Positions 8,970 through 17,214 are shown, numbered from the stretch's first letter. The stretch is 64,000 nt of DNA from Acinetobacter sp. NIPH 298 (GCF_000369505.1 NZ_KB850055.1:1240001-1304000), one strand, 5' to 3'. Made by a program: numbers and translations. The notes: generated from the sequence alone by a model not told the origin.

Positions 8970-9254
8970 TTATTTACTATTCACATCAATTTTAAATATC
9001 TTTCCATTACAGACCCAAACGGTATAGGTCTGCATATCAATCTCATAGACATATTCTGTTGCACTACAGGAATATCGACCATCTCTATGTTTGAAATATC
9101 TTGGATAAGATTTTCCCATTTTTCTAAGTAAATCGCTTTCACTATCCCCTACGCTAACAAGCTCATAGGATGAACGCATTGAATTGGTTTCTCTTGCAAA
9201 AGTACTGACTGAGATAAAAGTTGAAATTATTGCTAGTATTATGAAGTATTTCAT
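8970..9254 (-). CDS. Small secreted protein, DUF2845/BamE-like pattern
   Basis: A 94-residue protein when started at ATG 9254 (MKYFIILAIIS); an ATG at 9266 would add MVHK. It has a signal peptide ending near STFA-RE. The mature part SVGDSESDLLRKMGK followed by CSATEYVYE and VCNGKIFKI resembles the small DUF2845/BamE-like fold seen in periplasmic proteins, with two cysteines that could form a disulfide. Export is well supported; the family call is tentative and the function unknown. Confidence 0.6.
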   Translation of the reverse strand: MKYFIILAIISTFISVSTFARETNSMRSSYELVSVGDSESDLLRKMGKSYPRYFKHRDGRYSCSATEYVYEIDMQTYTVWVCNGKIFKIDVNSK

Positions 9255-9608
9255 TTTATGAACCATTTGTTGTTTAATTCACATAATTTATCAAATGGTA
9301 AAAATAAAGTCATTAGAAAGCATATTATAATGCCTGACTTTATCGCTGCTTAGAACAGCGGACTCATAATCCGTTGTTCAATTCAAATGTTAAACAATAT
9401 GAATAGCTAATTTTCAACATCCACACCTTAACAATAGTAAAGACTTAAATGCCCAACCATATAAGAAAAATTGCTTTTAGAATCTAATCTTGTCCTTAAA
9501 ACCCCTTTAATGTGCATTTTTGTCCCATAAGCACATGGTGATCTAATTTACTCAATGTTAAAAATTACTTAGTCAATTTAATTCGAAATTTCATCTTGGG
9601 TGACATGT
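9255..9608. other. Intergenic region with tRNA remnant
   Basis: About 350 AT-rich bases separate two divergently oriented genes. I see no open frame worth calling. The only distinctive content is the tRNA-like remnant at 9345-9384. The promoter of the PF10118-type gene must lie at the right end, but I cannot place -35/-10 boxes with confidence. Confidence 0.5.
9345..9384 (+). pseudogene. tRNA remnant with CAT anticodon (tRNA-Ile2 or tRNA-Met derived)
   Basis: TTAGAACAG is followed by an intact anticodon arm: stem 9358-9362, loop CTCATAA (9363-9369, anticodon CAT at 9365-9367), stem 9370-9374. A T-loop-like TTCAATTC sits at 9377-9384. The acceptor stem, most of the D arm and the variable/T-stem bases are missing, so it cannot fold into a cloverleaf. 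It resembles the middle of tRNA-Ile2 or elongator tRNA-Met genes. It is probably a scar of a deletion or of an integration event. Confidence 0.55.
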
Positions 9609-10556
9609 ATGATCACAGAAAATCATCAAATTAGAGCAAGAAAAGTATATTTCGATTTTTCTGAATCGTCCGTATGTTGGATGCCGAACGATCCTCTCTG
9701 TTCGCACATAGCCAATGGCATAAATATGCTCTTACCTGCAGGTGAGTTTTGGTTCTGTCGAGTATTTAATAAAGCCATCCCATATATTACTGATGCGAAA
9801 TTAAAAGAAGAAGTTATTGGATTTGTCCGCCAAGAGGCAGCCCATGCCCGTGCTCATGAAAAGGCACAAGATTTTCTCAGGGAAAATGGCTATGACATAC
9901 AAGATCCATTAAACCGTGCTCACCTTGTTTTCAACATCCTATTAGGCGATAAACCATTAGGTATCCCTTTTTTAAAAGGTGAGAAGCTTGATGAATATTG
10001 GTTACTGTTTCGTGTAGGTGTGATTGCCGCAATTGAGCACTTTACAGGTACCATTGGGCAATGGACACTTGATAGCAAGTCTTGGGATAAAGCAGACCCT
10101 GCTATGACAGATTTATTCCGTTGGCATCTAGCTGAAGAGGTTGAACATCGCTGTGTCGCTTATGACTTATTTGAACATCTATTAACAAACAAGTTAGGTT
10201 TCTACGTTTCTCGTCAGGTCATTATGATGGCAATTTTTCCACTGTTTATTTACTTCCTTGCAGATTTCGCTCGCAGTCTTGGGAAACAGGATTTAGAACA
10301 TCAAGACATTCAGAAATTAATGCGTCGTGGATTCTTTGCTTTTATTCGTGAATTTGAAAAAACGGCTACGAAAACAGACAACCTCCCGACGATTAAATAT
10401 CTATGGAAAGCGACTTTACGTTGGGTATCGCCAAAATTTAATCCGATCCATGAAGGTGATACTGCACAAGCTTTAGCATATATGGCCCGCTCACCTGCGG
10501 TACAGTACTTTGAACAAATGACACAACATAGCTCAAAGACTGTTTCGTTAAGCTAA
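9609..10556 (+). CDS. PF10118-type metal-dependent hydrolase family protein
   Basis: Starting at ATG 9609 (weak GGGTGA upstream) gives 315 residues; an in-frame GTG lies at 9600. The sequence EFWFCRVFNKAIPYITD followed by RQEAAHARAHEKAQDFL and HLAEEVEHRCVAYDLFEHL is the pattern of the family annotated as predicted metal-dependent hydrolases (PF10118). Three E-x-x-H-like elements (EAAH, AIEH, EVEH) look like carboxylate/histidine metal ligands on helices, as in ferritin-like di-iron enzymes. A hydrophobic helix is present near IMMAIFPLFIYFLADFA. The reaction is unknown; a lipid-related substrate is only a guess. Confidence 0.8.
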   Translation: MITENHQIRARKVYFDFSESSVCWMPNDPLCSHIANGINMLLPAGEFWFCRVFNKAIPYITDAKLKEEVIGFVRQEAAHARAHEKAQDFLRENGYDIQDPLNRAHLVFNILLGDKPLGIPFLKGEKLDEYWLLFRVGVIAAIEHFTGTIGQWTLDSKSWDKADPAMTDLFRWHLAEEVEHRCVAYDLFEHLLTNKLGFYVSRQVIMMAIFPLFIYFLADFARSLGKQDLEHQDIQKLMRRGFFAFIREFEKTATKTDNLPTIKYLWKATLRWVSPKFNPIHEGDTAQALAYMARSPAVQYFEQMTQHSSKTVSLS

Positions 10557-10988
10557 GTGAAAATGCTTTTTATGTAGTTTATTAACCATCAATTTTTTTA
10601 AAAACAAACCCCACTTAAAGATAAATTTAAATGGGGTTGGCATTATTGTGTACACGTCTAGCAGCTCTTTGTGAATTATATTCTTAACGCAAAACTTCAA
10701 TGGTAGAGTTAGCGAGTAAGGATATCTGTCATTGTTTTCAGAATAACGCGCTAATAAAGTTTAAAAGAATGAGTATAAAACCTTATAAAAATGCTGATAA
10801 TTTTCTTCTGTATGTTTGATTTTAACAAAATCATTGATATCTATAGTTTTTCTATATAATTAAGGATAGAATATGGAGTAAAATTACATTCAAATAATAC
10901 AGTTTCATTGAAATTTCATCTATACACCTTATATTAGTACTTGCGCTGCGCTCAACGCAGTGCTTGCTCATAACGAGAGGAACACCTC
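10557..10988. other. 432-base intergenic region with two stem-loops
   Basis: It holds an imperfect 13-bp inverted repeat at 10607-10639 (AACCCCAcTTAAA / TTTAAaTGGGGTT) whose flanking T-run lies on the minus strand, so it is not an obvious terminator for the upstream plus-strand gene. A 5'-UTR hairpin is at 10943-10963. I see no convincing gene; a 39-codon frame at 10700-10819 has no support. Confidence 0.5.
10943..10963 (+). promoter_or_regulatory. GC-rich hairpin in leader of YARHG-like gene
   Basis: GCGCTGCG pairs with CGCAGTGC (one G-U pair) around a CTCAA loop. It lies 12 bases before the GAGAGG ribosome binding site (10975-10980) and is strikingly GC-rich in AT-rich surroundings. It could stabilise the leader or control translation. 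Confidence 0.4.
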
Positions 10989-11258
10989 ATGAATAAGTTT
11001 ACAGTTGCCGCTTTTGCTACGTTAATGACCCTTACAGGTTTCAGCATGCAAGCTTCGGCATCGGAACAAGAATGTAAAAAGTTACAAGATAACTATAACC
11101 TGATCTATGCATCTAAAGGCTTCTGCTTTAAAGATGCAGATGCTAAAGCCAAGTATGGTAATGAGAACTGTCATACCACTAAGCCAAAGTTTTCTGACAA
11201 AGAACAGCAACGTTTAGATGAAATCAAAGCGCGTCAAAAAGAACTGAATTGTAAGTAA
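10989..11258 (+). CDS. Small secreted YARHG-domain-like protein
   Basis: An 89-residue protein with a clear signal peptide (cleavage near QASA-SE) and a good ribosome binding site (GAGAGG, 8 bases before ATG). The mature region NLIYASKGFCFKDADAKAKYG followed by FSDKEQQRLDEIKARQKEL fits the YARHG domain pattern (YArhGy.F.d ... lt..E...i..Ik..e) found in small extracytoplasmic proteins. Four cysteines in the mature part suggest disulfides. The function is unknown. Confidence 0.7.
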   Translation: MNKFTVAAFATLMTLTGFSMQASASEQECKKLQDNYNLIYASKGFCFKDADAKAKYGNENCHTTKPKFSDKEQQRLDEIKARQKELNCK

Positions 11259-11329
11259 TATTTCTTCGCCCCTCTTTGCAAACATCGAGGGACATTCCAA
11301 CATCTATGATTTAAATTAAAGGACTAAGC

Positions 11330-11743
11330 ATGGCATACGATGACCAAAATATTTTCGCAAGAATTCTTCGTGGAGAGTTACCCGCGATTAAAATTTATGA
11401 AGATGAGCAAGTTCTTGCGTTTATGGATATCATGCCTCAAGCCGATGGTCATACCTTAGTTATCCCTAAGACACCAGCAGTTACCTTACTCGACCTCCCT
11501 GCCGATGCAGCTGCGTATACGATTCAAATCGTTCAAAAAGTTGCTCAAGCGATGGAAAAGGCACTCGATGCCAAAGGGATAGTGCTTATGCAGCTTTCAG
11601 GTGCTTCTGCTGGACAAACTGTACCACATGTGCACTTCCATTTAATTCCGAGTTCTGTCCATGAGTTAGGACGTCATGCGGTGCAAATGGGTGATCAAGA
11701 TAAGATTCAGGCACTCGCTGAAAAGATCAAAGCAGCACTTTAA
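11330..11743 (+). CDS. HIT family nucleotide hydrolase/transferase (HinT-like)
   Basis: A 137-residue HIT protein with the catalytic motif HVHFHLIP near residues 103-110 and the N-terminal FARILRGELPAIKIYED segment common to bacterial HIT proteins. HIT proteins hydrolyse adenosine phosphoramidates or related nucleotides in the cytoplasm. The ribosome binding site AAAGGA lies 8 bases before ATG. It appears monocistronic, with its own terminator downstream. Confidence 0.92.
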   Translation: MAYDDQNIFARILRGELPAIKIYEDEQVLAFMDIMPQADGHTLVIPKTPAVTLLDLPADAAAYTIQIVQKVAQAMEKALDAKGIVLMQLSGASAGQTVPHVHFHLIPSSVHELGRHAVQMGDQDKIQALAEKIKAAL

Positions 11744-11760
11744 TCTTTGAAAATATCTTA

Positions 11761-11784
11761 AACGGAGCAATGACTCCGTTTTTT
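11761..11784 (+). terminator. Intrinsic terminator after HIT gene
   Basis: AACGGAG and CTCCGTT form a 7-bp stem with a six-base loop, followed directly by a T-run. It starts 17 bases after the stop codon. Confidence 0.88.
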
Positions 11785-11996
11785 GTTTTTGTAATTATAT
11801 AAAAATCAATAAGAAACAAAATTATCATTCCATATAAATCGTCACCAAACTGTCATTTTTCTTTCACTTCTCTGTAACAAAGTTTGTCGATACTGCATAC
11901 AAGTTAGTGAGCTATGTAACTTTTTGTACACGAGCAAACTTATAACAGTAACTAAGGCAACTGCCATTTACAAAAAAGTGTTTTGGAGAAATCTCA

Positions 11997-13085
11997 ATGA
12001 AAAAATTGCTTCTTGCTGCTACTGTAGCAACATTAGCCATGAATGCAGCGCAAGCAGCACCAACATTGTATGGTAAGCTCAATGTGACGCTCGATCAAAT
12101 CGATAAGAATGGCTTTAAAGACGAAAGCGTAACAAAAGTAAATTCAAACGCTTCTCGTATCGGTATCAAGGGTGAAGAAAAATTAACAGACAACCTTTCA
12201 GCAGTTTACTTAATTGAATGGCAAATCAATGCAGATGGTGACGGTGATCAATCTTTTACTAACCGTAACCGCTTTATTGGTCTTAAATCAGATGGCGTGG
12301 GTACATTAAAAGTTGGTCAATACGACTCTTACTTCAAAACTGCAGCGGGCAATAACCAAGATATCTATAATGATCACAACGAACTTGATATGACCGCTAT
12401 TTTAGCTGGTGAAGATCGTTTAAAAAATGTGATCGGTTTTGAAACTGACAAAAAATTGTTAGGCGGCTTGGCTTTCAACATCATGTTCCAACAAGGTGAA
12501 GAGTCTTCTGCTAAAGAAAATGCAGCTAATGGTTATAAAGGTAGTCGTGATGGTTTTGGTGACGGCGTTTCTACTTCGATCACTTATGACAATAAAGACT
12601 ACGGCTTTGCTGCTGCGGTAGCAGGTAACTACGGTATCGCATCTAAATATGGTGCTTATAGCTTATCTGGTATCTATACCGATGCTATTCGTGTAACTGG
12701 TTCTTATGATTTTACGAAAATAGGCTTTGATGGGTTTGTATTGGGTGCTTTATGGCAAACAGCTCAACCGACAGATGATACTGTTACAACAACAAGCGGT
12801 TCTGATGTAACGTCATATAAAGGTTTACAAGAAGATGCGTATGGCGTAACTGCAGCGTACAAGATCCCTTCTACACCGATCAAGTTAAAAGCACAGTATA
12901 TCTCTGCAACAACAGAATCAAATGGTCGTGATGATCGTAAACAAGATCTTTATGGTCTTGGGGCAGACTATCAAATCAACAAACAAGCACGTTTCTATGG
13001 CGTAGTTGGTCAACAAAAACGTGATTGGTTAGTAAAAGATGATAAGAAAACAACTATCGGTTTAGGTATGGAATATAACTTCTAA
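11997..13085 (+). CDS. Outer-membrane porin (Gram-negative porin family)
   Basis: A 362-residue protein with signal peptide MKKLLLAATVATLAMNAAQA, then APTLYGKLNVTLDQ, the first beta strand typical of general trimeric porins. RIGIKGEEKLTDNLSAVYLIEWQ and RFIGLKSDGVGTLKVGQYD (the strand leading to the L3 eyelet) follow, and the protein ends GLGMEYNF with the terminal Phe needed for barrel assembly. It should form a 16-stranded beta-barrel passive channel. The ribosome binding site TGGAGAA precedes ATG. It stands alone between terminators. Confidence 0.9.
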   Translation: MKKLLLAATVATLAMNAAQAAPTLYGKLNVTLDQIDKNGFKDESVTKVNSNASRIGIKGEEKLTDNLSAVYLIEWQINADGDGDQSFTNRNRFIGLKSDGVGTLKVGQYDSYFKTAAGNNQDIYNDHNELDMTAILAGEDRLKNVIGFETDKKLLGGLAFNIMFQQGEESSAKENAANGYKGSRDGFGDGVSTSITYDNKDYGFAAAVAGNYGIASKYGAYSLSGIYTDAIRVTGSYDFTKIGFDGFVLGALWQTAQPTDDTVTTTSGSDVTSYKGLQEDAYGVTAAYKIPSTPIKLKAQYISATTESNGRDDRKQDLYGLGADYQINKQARFYGVVGQQKRDWLVKDDKKTTIGLGMEYNF

Positions 13086-13105
13086 TTTGAAGATTATTTT
13101 CTAAT

Positions 13106-13137
13106 AAACTAAAAGGGCTTTATGCCCTTTTAGTTTT
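13106..13137. terminator. Bidirectional terminator after porin
   Basis: AAACTAAAAGGGC and GCCCTTTTAGTTT are perfectly complementary around a short TTTAT loop. The stem serves the porin on the plus strand and the convergent small membrane-protein gene, whose stop codon it touches. Confidence 0.9.
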
Positions 13138-13510
13138 AGGTTGAAAAAAGAAAAATCGTGGCTAAGCTATTCACACAAACAATCAGAACAAAAAACCACC
13201 ATAAAAATCTAAAGAAACTATATTTCCTTAGAACGAAATAAATTAAAAGTATGATCAATAATGTAATCGAGAAAAACAACCAAATTGCCCCATTTAATTG
13301 TGCATTCCCCCAAATATTATTTTCTACGGTGAATCTCACTTCTTTGTATAATGACGGTAAAAATAAAAGGGATAAGGTAGAGGAAAATATTAATAGCTTT
13401 TGTCGAAACTCTTTAATAAAAACAGCGACAAGAATCAACATTGGTAAAGTGATAATGAAATAGATAAAGAATATTAAGAAAAAACCAACTCCTGAACCTG
13501 CTACGCTCAT
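13136..13510 (-). CDS. Small four-helix membrane protein, unknown
   Basis: A 124-residue, very hydrophobic protein with about four membrane segments (roughly 8-32, 38-53, 73-93, 98-121) and no motif that I recognise. ATG 13510 is preceded by a strong GGGGAG ribosome binding site, which supports real translation. The gene is AT-rich and stands alone, ending in the bidirectional porin terminator. It may be a lineage-specific accessory gene. Confidence 0.7.
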   Translation of the reverse strand: MSVAGSGVGFFLIFFIYFIITLPMLILVAVFIKEFRQKLLIFSSTLSLLFLPSLYKEVRFTVENNIWGNAQLNGAIWLFFSITLLIILLIYFVLRKYSFFRFLWWFFVLIVCVNSLATIFLFST

Positions 13511-13644
13511 TTAATCTCCCCGAAAATATAATTTCTAGATGCGTATTTATTCACAAATCACTAAGTCGCTATTTAATAAAAACATTTATTGTCTTTACGC
13601 CTACGGGATGCATCTAATTAACATGCGATTTAAATTATAAAAGA

Positions 13645-13674
13645 AATAAAGCCCATATTTACATGAGCTTTATT
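13645..13674 (-). terminator. Terminator after YidB-like gene
   Basis: On the minus strand AATAAAGC pairs with GCTTTATT across a 14-base loop and is followed by TTCTTTT. It lies about 25 bases beyond the stop at 13699. Confidence 0.6.
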
Positions 13675-13698
13675 CCTTGTTTTTATTACACTTATGAG

Positions 13699-14295
13699 TT
13701 ATTTCTTTAAAAACCCACTCACAATATTCATCACATTTTGAATATCATTATTCGCTTCTTGAGGACTCGTACTAGAACCTTGTGGAGTTAAAGAATCAAT
13801 CACTTGTGGTAAAACCGATGCAATTGCGCCATAAATCGCTTGTTTAGGGGCTTGTGTTTGCTGTGCAACCTGCTCTACATCTTGATCATCAAACAAACTC
13901 TGCATATTTTGAGTCGGTATATCCGTATTATTCGGTTGATTAGGATCAACCCAACTTTGTACTTGATTGGTTAAACCCGCATTTTTAAGTTTATCCAGTG
14001 CGCCTTGTAAACCACCTTGCTTTTGAATCCAAGCAAGTACCAATGGCAACACAACGATAAGAAGACTTTGCGGATTATTACGGTTAGACGAAGTTGTTCC
14101 ACCACTTAATTGGCCAAGTACCGAACCTAAAACACCACCCAAACCACCTTGTTGGTTTTGCGTATTTTGTTGTTGTCCTCCAACTTGGCTAAGTACTGAT
14201 CCAAGTATGCCACCCAAACCGCCTTGTCCTGATTGTTGCTGACCGCCTAAAGCTTGTTTTGCTAACATTTCAACAATATTGCTTAAATCTGTCAT
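13699..14295 (-). CDS. YidB/DUF937-like Gln/Gly-rich protein
   Basis: A 198-residue protein. The N-terminal third is a low-complexity Gln/Gly region with an internal duplication (GLGGILGSVLSQVGG and GLGGVLGSVLGQLSGG); the middle SLLIVVLPLVLAWIQKQGGLQGALDKLKNAGL resembles the YidB family, and the C-terminal part LPQVIDSLTPQG fits YidB/DUF937 proteins. These are small cytoplasmic proteins of unknown role. ATG 14295 is preceded by AAAAGGA-like bases. The gene is isolated from its neighbours. Confidence 0.7.
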   Translation of the reverse strand: MTDLSNIVEMLAKQALGGQQQSGQGGLGGILGSVLSQVGGQQQNTQNQQGGLGGVLGSVLGQLSGGTTSSNRNNPQSLLIVVLPLVLAWIQKQGGLQGALDKLKNAGLTNQVQSWVDPNQPNNTDIPTQNMQSLFDDQDVEQVAQQTQAPKQAIYGAIASVLPQVIDSLTPQGSSTSPQEANNDIQNVMNIVSGFLKK

Positions 14296-14407
14296 GGCTT
14301 ACACGTTCCTTTTGGAATTATTTATTCCAAAAGCATACGCTGCTTTGAAAGCCCAGAACAAAATTGAATTGTTAAATTTTGCAAGGGCTTGCAGTTAACC
14401 TAGACTA

Positions 14408-14433
14408 AATCTCTGTCTTTGAAAACAGAGACA
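14408..14433 (-). terminator. Possible terminator after DUF6231-like gene
   Basis: TCTCTGT and ACAGAGA form a 7-bp stem with an eight-base loop just beyond the stop at 14443. The following T-tract on the minus strand is short (TTTAG), so the call is tentative. Confidence 0.4.
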
Positions 14434-14442
14434 TTTTTAGAT

Positions 14443-14904
14443 TTACCAGCGGAATTTATTCCAGTTTTCAGGATTCGCCCAAAACTTGGAATTAAACCAA
14501 TCAGGCACATGTTTATAGGTCAAAATATTAAATTGCCACAAAGCAAAATCGTTATCATGCGTGGTCTTGTCGATCAATTGAGTAAAGCCTAGCGAACGAA
14601 GTAATCTTTCGTCATCTAATTGACTCACGACGACGATACGTTTTGCCATTAAATCACGCAATTTGACAAGCAACTGCGCTTTTTGTGTTTGGCTGACGTT
14701 TTGCATCTCTACGGTATTAAAAAATACAAAACCTAAATCATAGCGCTGCGTAAATGGCAGACTTAGAAAGTCAGTTACGTTAAAATAATGCCATTGAATG
14801 GACGCATTTTGGTCAATCTGTTGACCAATACAAAGTGCAGTATGTATGGGCTGTTCTTTAGATAAATCGTCTAGCATAGAAGTGATGACATTTTGTTCAG
14901 CCAT
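14443..14904 (-). CDS. DUF6231-like protein (methyltransferase-like fold without SAM motif)
   Basis: A 153-residue cytoplasmic protein ending WANPENWNKFRW. Elements such as YDLGFVFFNTVE and LRDLMAKRIVVVSQ resemble the second half of a Rossmann-type methyltransferase, but a glycine-rich SAM-binding motif is absent. The sequence and tail match what I recall as DUF6231 in Acinetobacter and Pseudomonas. It is divergent from the DUF2797 gene, with only 38 bases between the two start codons, so the promoters must overlap. Confidence 0.6.
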   Translation of the reverse strand: MAEQNVITSMLDDLSKEQPIHTALCIGQQIDQNASIQWHYFNVTDFLSLPFTQRYDLGFVFFNTVEMQNVSQTQKAQLLVKLRDLMAKRIVVVSQLDDERLLRSLGFTQLIDKTTHDNDFALWQFNILTYKHVPDWFNSKFWANPENWNKFRW

Positions 14905-14942
14905 AACTGCAACCCTTGATTGAGAAAGATGAGAGTTTATTA

Positions 14943-15812
14943 ATGGAATTACAAGGCATTTGTCATAAAATGCATGCAGCGCTCAAAACGCATAGTGTAA
15001 CTGATCAACCAATACACAAGGCAAATGTTGAATATAAATTTATATTGGATCGTTCAGAAACTGATCTGCCATTTGTGTTGGGTCAAGAACTTGAGATCGA
15101 ATGGACAGGCAATATTTTCTGTACATCATGTGGTGCTAAAACACCTAAATCCTATTCCCAAGGTCATTGTTTCAAGTGTTTCAAGACCAAGGCAGAATGT
15201 GATCTATGTATTATGAAACCAGAAACTTGTCATTATCATCTTGGAACTTGTCGTGAAGATGATTTTGCACACAATGTTTGTTTCCAACCACATATTGTTT
15301 ATTTGGCCAATTCAAGTGCGCTAAAAATCGGTATTACACGTATCGTCAATATGCCAACACGATGGTTAGATCAAGGTGCGACTCAAGCACTGCCGATCAT
15401 GAAAGTTGGTTCTCGCCGTTTATCTGGTCATTTAGAGACGCTGATTGCCAGTCAAGTCGCAGATAAGACGGATTGGCGAAAGTTGCTTAAAGGCGAAGCC
15501 GAACCTTTAAATTTGATTGAGCAACGTGATCAAATCATTGAAGAGTTTGCACCAAAAATTCAAAGCATTCGCGAAGAGTTTAATCAAAATCTTGAGTTTG
15601 ATGAAGGCTTAGAATTTTTAGAAAACGAAGCTCAACGTGAGTTTATTTACCCTGTTGATCATTATCCTGAAAAGATAAAATCACTGAACCTCGATAAAAC
15701 CCCAAAAATTCGTGGTGTTTTACAAGGCATTAAAGGTCAATATTTATTGCTGGATATTGGCGTGATCAATATTCGTAAATATACGGGGTATGAACTCATC
15801 CTTCGTGCATAA
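14943..15812 (+). CDS. DUF2797 domain protein with zinc-ribbon-like cysteines
   Basis: Started at ATG 14943, with GAGAG seven bases upstream, giving 289 residues; an in-frame TTG at 14916 is less likely. The N-terminal half is cysteine-rich (CTSCGAKT, CFKCF, CDLCIMKPETCHYHLGTC), a likely zinc-binding module. The following IVYLANSSALKIGITRIVNMPTRWLDQGA recalls a GIY-YIG-like strand pair, and the whole agrees with DUF2797. The function is unknown; nucleic-acid binding is an inference from the zinc module. Confidence 0.8.
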   Translation: MELQGICHKMHAALKTHSVTDQPIHKANVEYKFILDRSETDLPFVLGQELEIEWTGNIFCTSCGAKTPKSYSQGHCFKCFKTKAECDLCIMKPETCHYHLGTCREDDFAHNVCFQPHIVYLANSSALKIGITRIVNMPTRWLDQGATQALPIMKVGSRRLSGHLETLIASQVADKTDWRKLLKGEAEPLNLIEQRDQIIEEFAPKIQSIREEFNQNLEFDEGLEFLENEAQREFIYPVDHYPEKIKSLNLDKTPKIRGVLQGIKGQYLLLDIGVINIRKYTGYELILRA

Positions 15813-15814
15813 GT

Positions 15815-15842
15815 AAAAAGGTGGCGTCTAAGCCACCTTTTT
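15815..15842. terminator. Bidirectional terminator between DUF2797 gene and lpxB
   Basis: AAAAAGGTGGC and GCCACCTTTTT form a perfect 11-bp stem with a six-base loop between two convergent genes; T-runs lie on both sides. Confidence 0.92.
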
Positions 15843-15849
15843 ATTCTTT

Positions 15850-17028
15850 TTACTCAGCTTCTAAGCATTTCAAAATGGCTTGTACTGGGTCTTCAGTATT
15901 TCCAGAGATCAACTGCTTATGCATACTCAAGTGTTGCATCATTTGAATATGTGCCGTTTCATGATCCATCAATTTTTCAATCTCAGTCGCAAGCTGTTTT
16001 GGCGTTGCATCGGATTGGATCAATTCTTCTATCACCTTTTTACCCGCAATAATATTGGGCAATGCGTAATATGGAATTTTGACGAGAAACTTGGCAATCA
16101 TATAGGTAAGCCAATGCAATTTATAAAAAGTCACCATTGGACGATGCAGCAACATCGCCTCAAGTGTGGCTGTGCCTGATGCAAGTGCCACAATATCACT
16201 GGCACTCATCACCATACGCCCGATCTTTGATTCATTATCGGTATTTTCTAAAACATGAATCTTGGCTTTTAGGCTGATATCCAAGTTTTGGATACCTTGC
16301 GCTATCTGCTGTTTTCTCGCATCGTTGATGGCTGGGATCAAAAACTCAAGCTCAGGATGTTTCCGATGTAAGATTTCGGCTGCACCAGTGAGTAAAGGCA
16401 ATAAACGTTCAATTTCACCGCGACGGCTACCCGGCAATAGCGCAATATGCATTTTATGTGCAGATAAACCAAGCTGATGTTTTGCTTCTATAATTGGATT
16501 TTTTAAAGGCAATTGCTTTGCCAATGGATGACCAACAAAGGCTGCTGCAACATCATAGTTTTCATAAAAGGTTTTTTCAAATGGAAATAAACACAGCACT
16601 AAATCAATACTTCGCTTGATGCTATGGACACGTCCCTGACGCCATGCCCACACTGATGGGCTCACATATTGAACAGTTTTTATCGGCAAATTCTTTTCTT
16701 TTATGGTTTTTGATAACCTTAAATTAAAATCTGGTGCATCTATCCCAATAAAAATATCTACAGGTCGTTCAGTCCAACGCTCAACCAAGCCATCACGTAC
16801 AGCAAAGAGTTTTTTTAGGTCTTTTAAAACTTCAACAATGCCCATGACCGATAATATTTCCATTGGATAAAAACTATGGAAACCCTCGGCAATCATTTGT
16901 GGACCACCAATCCCTTCAAATTCAGCATCAATACCTTGTTCACGAAAACTGCGCATGAGTTTTACACCCAACGTGTCTCCAGAAACTTCCCCCACTACAA
17001 TGCCAATTTTTAGTTTTTGCTTTAACAA
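15850..17028 (-). CDS. lpxB: Lipid-A-disaccharide synthase
   Basis: LpxB condenses UDP-2,3-diacylglucosamine with lipid X in lipid A synthesis at the inner membrane. KIGIVVGEVSGDTLG at the N-terminus, the GIGGPQM segment, QYVSPSVWAWRQGR, ALLPGSRRGEIERLLP and ASGTATLEAML are hallmark motifs. The frame is open back to an ATG at 17127 (425 residues), but the extra 33 residues are unlike LpxB. TTG 17028, with GGGG about 8 bases upstream, gives 392 residues, the usual family length; I chose it. lpxB stands apart from the lpxD-fabZ-lpxA cluster at the right end. Confidence 0.93.
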   Translation of the reverse strand: MLKQKLKIGIVVGEVSGDTLGVKLMRSFREQGIDAEFEGIGGPQMIAEGFHSFYPMEILSVMGIVEVLKDLKKLFAVRDGLVERWTERPVDIFIGIDAPDFNLRLSKTIKEKNLPIKTVQYVSPSVWAWRQGRVHSIKRSIDLVLCLFPFEKTFYENYDVAAAFVGHPLAKQLPLKNPIIEAKHQLGLSAHKMHIALLPGSRRGEIERLLPLLTGAAEILHRKHPELEFLIPAINDARKQQIAQGIQNLDISLKAKIHVLENTDNESKIGRMVMSASDIVALASGTATLEAMLLHRPMVTFYKLHWLTYMIAKFLVKIPYYALPNIIAGKKVIEELIQSDATPKQLATEIEKLMDHETAHIQMMQHLSMHKQLISGNTEDPVQAILKCLEAE

Positions 17029-17214
17029 GACTAACGCCCCATTCAAAAGTTTAAAAGATTCTAACAGAATGATTTTACATCGAATCACAGCAAACAATGT
17101 AATTTGTTCATGATTAGTGAAGATCATTTTAATCTAATAAATCATTAATTAGGTGAATGAGCATCTAGATTTGCGATAAATCAGCAATTGCTTGCGTTGT
17201 ATATAAACATTAAT

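Noticed and set aside
10700..10819. 39-codon open frame in the long intergenic region
   Set aside because: No ribosome binding site and no recognisable protein pattern; chance frame in AT-rich DNA.
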